Shown here in pieces: positions 8,131 to 16,534 of a stretch of 16,534 bases of DNA. Source of the stretch: Larix sibirica (taxonomy: Eukaryota > Streptophyta > Pinopsida > Pinales > Pinaceae); the NCBI GenBank assembly GCA_004151065.3, contig NWUY0304753850.1:1-16534 (forward strand). Reading direction: 5' to 3'. Both the position numbers and the translations under genes were made by a program. The notes below the pieces were generated by a model. The model saw only the letters and a program-made list of their open reading frames with translations, was not told the origin of the DNA and made no database searches. Positions within the stretch are counted from its first letter, which is position 1, and each line of letters opens with the position of its first letter.

Positions 8131-9480
8131 GTGAATCCCTTGAATATGGTTGGTGACATGAAAACAATGGAAGAAATGGATGTAGGTGATCCACAGGAAC
8201 ACCCTATAAAGCTAAATATAAAGTTATCTTCTTCCATATGGTACAAAAATATAATATTATATTTGATGCACCTCCAATTCCTTCAAGATTATGATAAAGC
8301 TAAATCTAGATCCCTTAAGCTAAAATCTATCAAATACTGCATCCTGGATGAATACTTGTATTGGAAAGACCCACTAGGCATATTACTAAATTGTGTAATT
8401 AAAGAATAAACTGGAGGGATGATAACAGAGTTTCATAAGGGTATATGTGGGGGCCATCATTCCTGGAGAGCTACATCCTACAAATATTGATGGAAGGATA
8501 CTATTGGTCCACATTTTTTATGATGTCAGTACCCTAGTTAGAGCATGTGTAGAATGCCAATTATTTGCAGGAAAACAAAACTTGATACCACTACCACTCA
8601 GGCATATTAAAGTGGAAGCATGTTTTCAACAATGGGGATTGGAATTCATTGGAGATGTTAACCAACATTCCAGTGGAAAACATAAATGGATCCTGATAGC
8701 CACATATTATTTTTCCAAGTGGGTGGAGGCCATCCCTACTAGAACAACTAATGACTCAACTATTATCATATTTTTTGAAGAAAAAACTTTGTCAAGGTTT
8801 GGATGTTCTAGTAAAATCATCCTAGATAATGCACGAGCCTTTAAATAGGTAAGGATGATGAAAATTTTCCAATATTACAATAGAATTAGGGAAATCAACT
8901 CCATATTATCACCAGGGTAATGGGCTGGAAAAATACCCAAATACGAACTTAATCAAGACGATTAAGAAGATGATGTCAAACAACAAGAAGGCTTGGTATG
9001 CTCACCTAAAATATGCAATATGGGATGATAGGATAAGTACAAAAAAATCCATAGGAACCTCACCATTCCAACTAGTGTATGGAAAAGAAGCAATATCTCC
9101 CATTCAACTAAGACTTCCAGTCATGAAGTTGTTGTCGAATGAGGAGGAGGAACTAAACTATATGACAAGGAGAATACATCATCTAGTTGAACTGCAACAA
9201 ACTAGAGAATAGGATGAGACTAGAAAACAATTACATCAGCAAAGGATGAAGGATACTTTTAATAAGAGAGACTCATAAAGAGACTTTCATCCAATAGACA
9301 TAGTACTGAAGTGGGAGGCCACGAGGGGGGACAAAGTAAAGCATGGTAAATTTGACAAGCTTTGGATGGACCCTCCATTTTTTAGTTGTCGAAGGAACCA
9401 ACACATATTGTCTTTCTCAATTGGAAACTAAAACCTAGGGAGCTATTCTGAATGGAAGGATCCTCAAACACTTACTGTAA
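8131..9480 (+). pseudogene. pol: pol: integrase
   Basis: The N-terminal HHCC zinc-binding module is visible as FHKG(I)CGGHH (His 8434-8436 and 8455-8460) and CVEC (Cys 8545-8547 and 8554-8556), with a frameshift between the halves near 8470. The catalytic core has WGLEFIGDV, where the first Asp is Glu (8642-8644), then YYFSKWVEA and LDNARAF with Asp 8825-8827. The catalytic Glu is in HQGNGLE (8928-8930), 34-35 codons later, matching D,D-35-E spacing; another frameshift lies near 8850. The C-terminal part has FQLVYGKEA, the GKFDKLWMDPPF block (a GPY/F-like module) and NGRILKHLL before the TAA at 9478-9480, which ends pol. It would insert the cDNA into chromosomes. No chromodomain is seen, in keeping with a non-chromoviral lineage. 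Confidence 0.87.
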
Positions 9481-9877
9481 TACTAAAATCAATGAAGGAG
9501 CTCATAGCTATGTAAAATAATACGTTAAATACAATTTTTAAATTATGTTCTTTCTTTCAAATTTTTGTGTTATTCAAAATAATGGACTATTGAAGTTTAA
9601 AAAAAAAAGGAAGTTTATGATTAGAAGGGAAGAATCCATATCCCAACATAAAGGCACTAGTCTATTGTTCTCATCATTCCACATAGTGTAAAATTTCCCC
9701 ACTGGAGCCAATGTTAGTACAAGGAAAATCCTCAATTTGTAGAGGTCCTAAAACTGACAGGGAGAGGTAAATTCAACCAAGGATGGCACCATAAATGCTA
9801 ACTTTAGCATGAAAAGAAGACCCAATATGCCTAGTAGCAAGATGTTAGCATGAAAGTCAAGAAAGGAATGGAGGTTG

Positions 9878-9941
9878 AGTGCTCGAACACTAAAGTATCA
9901 ACCCAAAGGTGAAGCAGATAAGTGCCCGAGCGTTAAAGCAT
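9878..9941. repeat. Imperfect direct repeat, 21 bp, period 43
   Basis: AGTGCTCGAACACTAAAGTAT (9878-9898) and AGTGCCCGAGCGTTAAAGCA plus T (9921-9941) match at 16 of 21 positions, and all five differences are transitions. That is what cytosine deamination of a methylated duplicated sequence would give. Confidence 0.6.
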
Positions 9942-10388
9942 AATGTGGGTATAACAAATCAAACATGAAAGGGGGGTATATTTCATGCACCAGAAGACCA
10001 GGAGCTAGAGAGCAGGGGATAAAATAAAAACCACTTTGGGTCTGACGTGAATATCTCTCACCAAATTCCCCGATTGATGGCCTGCAATCACAACACATTC
10101 CCAACTTGCATGATAGTTAACAATAGGTAGGTGAGCCATTGGAATAAAACCATGGTTCCATGTGGTTGATTATCATTGGCAATGGCTCAAAAATTGGTCT
10201 TCTCAAAACCACTCTCATTCAAGCCATTACCATCCATCTTCCAAGGGCTAGGATCCCTATGAGCTGACATGCATAGACTCAACCGGGACTTGCTAGCACC
10301 TTATACATGTGTGCCCAACTATTCAAAGACACGGCCTTTGCATTAGCGCCTAGAACACATGGGTGGCATGTTCACCAACCCAAAGGTG

Positions 10389-10404
10389 CCATGTGGTCAC
10401 ATGG
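10389..10404. repeat. Inverted repeat CCATGTG-GT-CACATGG
   Basis: Perfect 7-bp arms around a 2-bp centre in the pol-ORF3 spacer. Function unknown; could be a chance dyad. Confidence 0.55.
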
Positions 10405-10679
10405 GCCTCGATGTATTCATGATGGAATCACTCTAAATATCGATAATTGAAAGGTTGCCATATGTCCAATTCAAATTTGAATTTGTGAAAAGCATAAAAT
10501 GGCCCAAAAATTTCTCATTCACACATGTTGAAGACAAATGTTGTCGGTACACTACACCATCAACCAAGATACCCTGCTCAATAGCCAATTGCCAGAACCT
10601 ATAGTCCAAGTGAGTAATTTTCAGTTGTAATTATACCTCAATTTCATGCATTTACTTGTCAAGATAATATGAAATAAAA

Positions 10680-13600
10680 ATGGCCTCCTTAGCTGAAACC
10701 AGCCCTCCTCTAGCTCAGACCAAATCCAATCCCAAAGAAGAGAACCTTAGAGACTATGAGGCTGATATTTTTGACCCAGTTATATATATTCCTTATCTTC
10801 TCCAATTCATGAAAGAATCCCAGTCCAACCATGCTAATGGTGATGATATTTGTCACCTATGGGAGTCAAACCTTGCTTGAGAAGTGTGCCTTCAAACCCC
10901 CCATTTTCCCAAGTTTGTCGCATGGTACGCAGTGAATTATTCACTAAAAAGGAGAAATAAAGTCCACATATGGTAGAAGGTCCATATGCATCATCTCTAA
11001 GGAGGCCATATCCCAAATGTTGTGTTTTCCTGATCGCCCAATCCTACAACCCCTGGATGATGAAGCCCTGGCCCATAACTACCATGCCCTTTATCAAATA
11101 GAGAAAAACTAGTTTTTAACCCATCATAGAAACAAGGATACTTCAGTTCAAGTAAACCCTCCTCCTTAAAAATCTTCCATCTTCTCTGGAAGTTCTAGAA
11201 GGACTCTAACCCTAATATGCTTGATACTAGGGTATGACAATGACAAGGTTATGGATGATACTATGCTAGGATTCTTGGAAACTTTGACCCCACCTACAAG
11301 CATTATGCTCATCAAATTCAACCTATGTCAGTTCTTGGCCAATAGCATACATGCCCAACTAGAAAACTTTCATACCCTGAGATGTCTTAGATACCCATCC
11401 TACATGGTGCACCTGATTCTATGTCAGAATGTCCGTTACTTTGAATCTCTAGAACTGAAGACAAAGGATGCTATAGGAGTACAATTACAAGTGTATGAAT
11501 GGACCAACATCACCCTCAAGCAGCATGGAAATCAAGGATTGCAAGTTTTTGTGGATAGGTTTATGTTCATAGTTTGTTTCCTCTTTCATAATGAACCTCC
11601 ACCCAAAATATTCCCCAAATATAGGGAGATGTTGCAATTAAGTGAAGACACCAAAGTTGGAGAGTGGATTATATATGAAGACCACACAGTTATAATATTA
11701 TATGGCTTTGAATATGAGCCCTACCTCCTACATGCATTCATGACCCCAAGAATATTTGCACTTGAATATATCAAGCAAAGGTTTTTAGTAGATAAAATAC
11801 ATTTTGTTAAACTCAAGAACCCTATAACTTTCAAGATTCCCATCGAAGTAGGCCCATTCATGGTCAAGAGAAGGAGTGCTTTAGGACAAGTGGATGAGCT
11901 ATTGAAAAAGATATGTCTGCACAAGGGTAAAAAATGGACCTATGATCCACATCAGGTCAATTCTAAAAAAATGATAGAAAATAAAAACTTTGCTTCTAAT
12001 CATAATCCACGTCTAGAATGTGAGGAAATAGAAAATTTAAACAAATGGGAGAAGGTAAATGCAATCATATGGAATGATGCAAAGAAAAATTCACATGATA
12101 AAGAGGGTAGAACAAAGAGCTGGACAATAGTGGTCCCCACACCACATAAGAAAGAAGTAGGGGCGAGGAGAATAGATTCAAGAACACACACAGATATGGA
12201 CATAGATGAACCTGAAGCAGAACAAGAAAGTAAAAATGCCAAAGCAGGGAGGGAGGAAAATTCTTAGCAGACCATGGTAGAGGCTACACAAGTGGGTCAG
12301 AGATAGTTTCTAATTAGTCTAAAGTAGTGCAAAAGCTTCCAATGATGACAATAGAAAATTTTTCTTCAACAATATCGACCACATTTGAGGCACAAACCAG
12401 CTCTTCATCCATGGGGACTTCTCAAATACAACCCACTCTATTCTCAAAATTAATGGGCATTAAAAGACAGAATCTTTACATCAAGAGGGATATATATCCC
12501 AAGTAGTGGGAAAAAATGACCAAAAGAAAATTGTTGACAGCAATAGACCACAAAGAAGGAACTTTTAAAATGGAAATCTTACAGACAAAGGTCCTAGTGG
12601 TTAAAACATATTATTGCTATGAGGAAACACAAATCAAATTTAAATTTGATGAATTTATCCCTGTAGATAGAGTGGGATTTTACAAGCAATCTTGAGAGTT
12701 TCTATGCAAATATGTGCTCCAATATTTTGTCGGTTTTATAAAAACGCAATTGGTGATACATAAGATAGAAAAACAACTCAGGATTGAGAAGGTGGCCATA
12801 AGGGCCAAATAAATAAGGATTAAAGAGATGGAATAGCAATTTATTGCATTGGGAGCTGAATCTATTGATCCCACACCTATGTAGTCCTTGATACTTCAAA
12901 AATATATTAAAATAGGCTAAAGGTTCCTAATGCAGAGCACATCCAAACCCCTTAGATCATAGTGTTATAGGAGGAAAAGGACAAGATAAGGTAGAAGATC
13001 TAGAAGTTCAAATATCAATAATGGAAATAGAAAAAGAAAACACAATTACTTAGACCACCCCTCATCCCACTAAAGGGTGAAGAAGCCCATGACGGATTTA
13101 CCCATGAAGTAGATAGAGGTGGAAAACATAAAAAAGAAGCATGGATAAAGAGAGTTGAAAATTGTAGAGATGGAGAGTGATGTGCATGAAAAGGAAGGGC
13201 TCATAGACCACATGGAAGAAGACAAATATGGACTAAAGTGGGAGGTGGAATCACTAAAAAACGGGCTTGTAGGGAAATCTTCCCCAAAATGGGCTAAAAG
13301 GATATTATGGGACAAAGTATCAAAGGTATTCATTCAACATTGGGACCATTTGGAGCTCATCCAAGATGAACATGAGCTAGCAACATCTGCAACAATAGAC
13401 ATAACAAGAACATAGGGTAAGCTAGAAGCAAAGCGTGAAATTGCAAGCAATGTGGTCAAATTCCTAAACAATAGAACCAAGAGGCAATTGCAAGATTTGG
13501 GAATCAACAACAAGACTCAATTGATAATAGATGCAAACAAGGTCATATCAAAAAGGACTTTGTTGAACAAATATCAAACTAAAGTGGGAATTCGTATCAT

Positions 13601-14032
13601 AGCTTTAAGGGCATGTTCAGGGATGCATTGGCAAGAGGACTTCCATTCCTTTGGGATGGGAATGGTGACCTCTATAATCAAATAGCATATTAGGAATTAC
13701 TAAATGATAAGAGAAACAATGATTATAAATTTGAGGGTCTCCAAGAAATCCTAAAGGGAACAACTACAGTTCAACTATTGTCTGGTGAATTCGAGTTGTT
13801 AGCTAGTCTAAATCTAACCTTCAAAATTTTTCCACCCATATGATATGAAAACCTTACAACTGATGAGATGGAAATAAATGCTACGAGAGCCCACAAATTC
13901 CCTATTGGAAAGAATTTGCATAATGTTGCTAAATATCACAAAGTAATTATGCCATCCTATGGGAAACCATCAACATCAAGAAAAAATTCAAGGAAAGTTT
14001 CCCCACAACAAGGTTCCATACAACAAGGTTGA
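10680..14032 (+). pseudogene. Third, sense-strand ORF of the retroelement; unknown protein of ~1100 residues
   Basis: It starts at ATG 10680 in strong context (AAAATGGCC) with MASLAETSPPLAQTK and can be followed through three frame changes: near 10945, 12270-12340 and 13560-13595. The best part is an uninterrupted 348-codon stretch (11221-12267) containing FCQFL-like, CLRYPSYMVHLILCQN, VYEWTNI, FVDRFMFIVCFLFHNEPPP, YGFEYEPYLL and EVGPFMVKRRSALGQVDELLKK. This is followed by a Lys/Glu-rich acidic tail. Later parts include a charged, probably coiled-coil segment (about 13150-13260) and a C-terminal part with GMFRDALARGLPFLWDGNGDLY and LLSGEFELLA. About 20 stops are present. It has no signal peptide or clear membrane anchor, so it does not look like an envelope protein. 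Extra ORFs after pol are known in Tat-lineage plant elements, but I do not recognise this family. The stop TGA is at 14030-14032. Confidence 0.72.
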
Positions 14033-14044
14033 AAGGGGGAAGGA
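14031..14044 (+). promoter_or_regulatory. Polypurine tract (plus-strand primer site)
   Basis: GAAAGGGGGAAGGA is an all-purine run with a G5 core, overlapping the stop codon of the third ORF. In LTR retrotransposons such a tract resists RNase H and primes plus-strand DNA; the 3' LTR should start right after it. The next TG is at 14056-14057, 12 bp further, which is wider than usual, so the LTR start is not secure. Confidence 0.55.
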
Positions 14045-14914
14045 ATTTAGTTAGTTGTAAAATAAAAGAGAATTGGAAGAATACCATTCAAGGCACCCAA
14101 TGTAGAGAAAAGGTAGTTTTAAGAACAACATATAAGAGGAAAATAAAATCAAGAAGTAGTAAAGCAATTTTGAGGTAGCCAAAAAACCAGGGAAAGTATC
14201 AATAAATAGCCAACATCCATAAAAAAAAGAAATCCCAGCAACATTTCCATCGGGCATTATTCGAAGAGGGAATCTCTAGAGACTGGAGGATCACAGTTTG
14301 TTGGGACTAGGCAGGTTGTGTACAATCAAATTTCTCCATGAGATTCAAGTCTCAATTTTATGTATGTAACAATTCTCCTATGTTATTGTAATCTTCTTAG
14401 GTAAATCCAAAAAATTCTTAGACTATGTAATCTTTCTTGATTACAATAAAGTTATGAGAAGCCTATTATATCACCATATTCATGGCATGGATGTGTTGAG
14501 TACAAAATGATGATTTCAGATTTCATTTGTATGACATTTTTTCCTCATAGATGCTTATATTGTTTGAATAGTAACTAAAGGTTTCAATTGTTGTGTAATC
14601 TGTGTATGTCTTAGCTACCATTGTATGAGCTTCAAAAATATTTAAGTTACTTGTGTAAGAACTGCTAAATTCTTAAATTATCAATATGTTTTCTGTCACT
14701 TGGAATTGTGAGATTTATCCTTGAGGATACCTCACACATTTTAAGTTGTTCCATAATCTTATTCATTCACCTCATACTACACTGATTACTGAATGTAATC
14801 CTCATAAATGCATATAAAGAAAGAACTCTAGTAAATCATCCTATCCTTTGTCCTGAACCACTGCAATATTTTACATAAAATCAAGAAAAAACCTATGCCA
14901 AAAAAAATTGAGCT
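14045..14914. other. AT-rich non-coding DNA, possible remnant of the 3' LTR
   Basis: No credible coding sequence lies here. The position just after a polypurine tract suggests 3' LTR sequence, but I cannot align it to any left-hand segment, and TGTAAC at 14365 shows only a short likeness to the solo LTR start. It holds a hairpin beside a polyadenylation-type hexamer at 14426-14450. Confidence 0.4.
14426..14450 (+). promoter_or_regulatory. Hairpin TGTAATC-TTTCTT-GATTACA abutting AATAAA
   Basis: A perfect 7-bp stem with a 6-nt loop (14426-14445) overlaps AATAAA at 14445-14450, the canonical polyadenylation signal. This may be the RNA 3'-end signal of the plus-strand element. The hexamer is common in AT-rich DNA, so the role is uncertain. 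Confidence 0.4.
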
Positions 14915-14923
14915 CTAAATAAA

Positions 14924-14990
14924 AATAAATTGAGCTGCATCATGCAATGCCATAGTTCCACAACACCCTAGAACATCTTAGGGGATAACA
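14924..14990. repeat. Right copy of a 67-bp direct repeat (partner 70-136)
   Basis: 53 of 67 bases match 70-136 with no gap, in the same orientation. It covers the C-terminal codons of the minus-strand relic ORF. The two copies flank the whole plus-strand element. Confidence 0.75.
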
Positions 14991-16048
14991 AACATATCAT
15001 CTTCAGGGGGTACATTAGCAGTATCTAAGGTGACATGCAACGTCCTCCAATCTTGAGGTTGTATGTCTTTGTATTTCTTCTGGGTCATATGCTCTAAAGT
15101 AGTGATCATAAATTGTTTAGTCATTGGATCATATTTAGGTATCATTCTAGCTTTTGCTTGTGATTCTAGGATTTCCATGCTTTGTACCTTTTTTTTACTT
15201 TGCTCTTATTTTCTACTCTTCTTTTAATATCTCCAAGGGATTCACTAAAACCTATAGGAATCTACAATTCTTTCCCAACGAATTTGGTGCCCTGACTCCT
15301 ATGTCAAGCTAGTTATATAGATACTTGAGGTAGTACCTTCTGATGCTACAGCAGAAAAAATATTTGCAAAATCAAAAAATGGGGAAGGAGATGAGACAAG
15401 AGGGATTTAACACCCTTCTTGTTGAGGATCTTTTGATTGCTCTACCTCTTGTTGAGTATTTTCTACTCTTGGTAGGCCTTCTTGAGCAATTTGTTTAGTC
15501 TACTCAAGTCCTTGGGGTCCTAATTTGACCATTTTTATCTCAAGAGCTTCTTGAGTAGACTCAGTGACCTTTCTTTTTCATGATTCCTCCAAATCATCCA
15601 AAATAATGGCCAAATATTAGTTGAAACTAACTATTTCATATTGTAGCATGTCCCCTAAACTAGGGGATTTAATTCTTTCTTGTTACTATTATGGTTGATC
15701 CTCAATCAACCATTCTTCCTGTACTGGTGATTGGATTTATATGATCATTGGTTCCAAAGTTGGATGGCGTTCCTCTCTTTCTTTTGTGATGATTGGTTGA
15801 TTCGATACCTATTTGACTATAAAGAGAGTCTCTACTTCCACCTTTTCTCCTATTTTGGTTGATTGTTGTGCAACAAGATTCTCTTGTTCGAAGCCAAGGG
15901 AAAACTATATCATGGGTTGGTCTTCCACGATCAATGTTTTAGATGTATTAGGTTGTTTGATTGGATCCCATTGTTGTGTTATGTGTGCTAGAGGATGGAA
16001 TGTTTCCTATAAGCACTTCTCTTCATCCCTCGATGCATTTATGTTAAT

Positions 16049-16156
16049 CCTTGGGCCTAACCTCATGGGTCTCTTTTCAATATGGATGGGCTGAGTAATG
16101 CCTTGATGATATTTTCCTAACCCTTGTTCTTGCAAAAAATTGATCGATTGCATGAT
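16049..16156 (-). other. G-patch-like motif in the antisense relic ORF
   Basis: Reading leftwards, IMQSINFLQEQGLGKYHQG then ITQPI and finally RLGPR matches the G-patch pattern: hydrophobic lead, GLGK, QGI, PI and a closing LG. G-patch domains bind nucleic acid or activate DEAH helicases, and are found next to the protease in some retroviruses and plant gypsy elements. The usual Met-Gly-Trp/Phe lead is degraded to SINF. Confidence 0.55.
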
Positions 16157-16324
16157 GGGGAGAGCCTTTGCATATGGAACTACTTCCTTGGGAGGTGGGG
16201 GAATAATTATCTCTATGGGATTTTCCCCACTCCTTTTCCCAGCATTGTTGGGCCCAGGTTGGGACAAAGTTTTGGTAACACCTTTTTTTGATAAGAAGAT
16301 AAAGCTGAGCTGAGCATAGCTCAA

Positions 16325-16534
16325 AGATATAATTTTTCCTAAGTGTTAAGGGTGCTGCGGAGCTGTGCACAGCATCCAAGTTTGATCAGGCTGCGAAGCT
16401 GTGCGTAGCATCCGAATTTTGGAAGCACCACGAAGACCAATGCTACGAGGAAGCAGTGCTGTGAAGCAGTTAGGACACGTGGAGCCAACAAAGCAGAGTG
16501 CTGGACATGGATCAAGTGCAGGTATCGGATGGAC
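16325..16534. other. Upstream flank of the antisense relic, with a tandem repeat
   Basis: No coding sequence is followable in the frame of the relic ORF. The stretch is richer in GC and CpG than the rest of the window. It has two 36-bp tandem units (16354-16425) and a possible partial third near 16441-16470. It may be a leader or LTR end of the minus-strand element. Confidence 0.4.
16354..16425. repeat. 36-bp tandem repeat, two units
   Basis: GCTGCGGAGCTGTGCACAGC at 16354 and GCTGCGAAGCTGTGCGTAGC at 16390 are followed by ATCC and an A/G-T rich end. In the first 29 bases the five differences are all transitions. The first unit contains the perfect 12-bp palindrome GCTGTGCACAGC (16362-16373), broken in the second unit. 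Confidence 0.75.

Larger units (their letters stand above)
9481..10679. other. Non-coding spacer between pol and the third ORF
   Basis: No credible ORF occurs in this 1.2 kb on either strand. It contains an A10 run followed by GGAAG (9599-9612), a 21-bp imperfect direct repeat (9878-9941), a TGCTAA-CT-TTAGCA small hairpin near 9797, and a CCATGTG-GT-CACATGG dyad (10389-10404). Short sequences such as CAACCCAAAGGTG recur at 9899 and about 10377. A long spacer here would need a subgenomic or spliced RNA, or internal initiation, to express the downstream ORF. Confidence 0.6.
648..14044 (+). mobile_element. Degenerate Ty3/gypsy (Tat-like) retrotransposon, interrupted by a solo LTR
   Basis: All domains of a Ty3/gypsy element lie in one orientation: gag, aspartic protease, archaeal-type RNase H, reverse transcriptase, Ty3 RNase H and integrase, followed by a spacer, a further long sense ORF and a polypurine tract. 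The presence of a second RNase H is the hallmark of the plant Tat lineage. The element carries dozens of in-frame stops and at least seven frameshifts, so it cannot make a protein and is old. A 3249-bp solo LTR has split gag near its start. I could not identify its own LTRs: the 5' end may lie left of the window, and the sequence after the polypurine tract does not obviously match anything on the left apart from the 67-bp repeat at 70-136 and 14924-14990. Boundaries are therefore the outermost supported parts, not true ends. Confidence 0.85.
14915..16324 (-). pseudogene. Antisense relic ORF, ~470 codons, with G-patch-like motif; unknown protein
   Basis: One minus-strand frame is readable from about 16324 to a TAG at 14915-14917 without any frameshift, though with about 17 internal stops (8 TAA, 7 TAG, 2 TGA). 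N-terminal features are a polar start, a PPPP run (EIIIPPPPKEVVPYAKALP) and a G-patch-like motif GLGKYHQGITQPI...RLGPR. The middle is Gln/Glu-rich (ESTQEALEIKMVK, VENTQQEVEQSKDPQQEG). The best conserved part is the C-terminal MEILESQAKARMIPKYD, MTKQFMITTLEHMTQKKY, QDWRTLHVTLDTANVPPEDD and GTMALHDAAQFI. It could be the first ORF of another, oppositely oriented retroelement, or an antisense extra ORF like those known in Tat elements. The true start is uncertain: the first codon of the open stretch is TTG. A homologous C-terminus lies at 58-165. Confidence 0.68.

Noticed and set aside
9599-9612. A10-GGAA run as polypurine tract with a 3' LTR after it
   Set aside because: The third sense ORF and a better G-rich tract lie further downstream; no LTR copy follows.
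10680-14032. Envelope-like protein
   Set aside because: No signal peptide, transmembrane anchor or glycoprotein-type cysteine pattern could be seen.
14051-14257. Hydrophobic minus-strand ORF of 68 codons
   Set aside because: Its hydrophobicity follows from A/G-rich sequence read on the opposite strand; no start context or homology supports it.
14365-14400. TGTAAC...TATTGTAAT as the start of a 3' LTR related to the solo LTR
   Set aside because: Only TGTAACA and about 13 of 14 later bases match, with a gap, in AT-rich DNA; similarity does not continue.
14915-16324. Alternative genetic code with TAA/TAG read as glutamine
   Set aside because: It would open most of the antisense frame, but TGA stops and frameshifts also riddle the plus-strand element, and a second copy shows CAA at one TAA. 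Mutational decay in a plant genome is simpler.
1-16534. Cellular genes, tRNAs, rRNAs, CRISPR arrays
   Set aside because: None recognised by eye on either strand; a tRNA or small RNA search would be needed to exclude short ones fully.

Overview
The window looks like intergenic DNA from a large, repeat-rich plant genome. A conifer or other gymnosperm is my best guess, from the style of the decayed Ty3/gypsy polyprotein and the nested old elements; this is an inference, not a proof. I see no intact cellular gene, rRNA, CRISPR array or bacterial feature. Everything recognisable is transposon-derived and broken.

Layout. (1) 58-165: a short minus-strand relic of the C-terminus of an unknown ORF. 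(2) About 648-14044: a plus-strand, badly decayed Ty3/gypsy element of the Tat-like type, in the order gag, retropepsin, archaeal-type RNase H (aRNH), reverse transcriptase, native RNase H, integrase (pol ends at 9480), then a 1.2 kb spacer and a third large sense ORF of unknown function (10680-14032). The third ORF's stop codon overlaps a polypurine tract. (3) 694-3942: a non-coding 3249-bp solo LTR inserted into the start of this element's gag. It has TGTAAC/GTTACA ends and is flanked by the 5-bp duplication ACATG. Removing the LTR and one ACATG copy makes the gag frame run through the junction. The LTR carries a TATA box, two families of ~105-bp tandem repeats and several palindromes. (4) 14045-14914: AT-rich non-coding DNA with a hairpin next to AATAAA. 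(5) 14915-16324: a minus-strand relic ORF of about 470 codons in one unbroken frame with about 17 stops. It has a proline run and a G-patch-like motif near its N-terminus, and its C-terminal end is homologous to relic (1). (6) 16325-16534: its upstream flank, with a 36-bp tandem repeat.

How the parts relate. The plus-strand element once encoded capsid, protease, RT with two RNase H domains, integrase and an extra protein. The native RNase H lacks its catalytic aspartates while the extra aRNH keeps a recognisable catalytic core. That fits the idea that the acquired domain took over the activity and the native one became a structural tether. Decay is dominated by stops and transition differences, as expected for a long-methylated, silenced element. 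The solo LTR is younger than its host and is the remnant of a different, long-LTR element.
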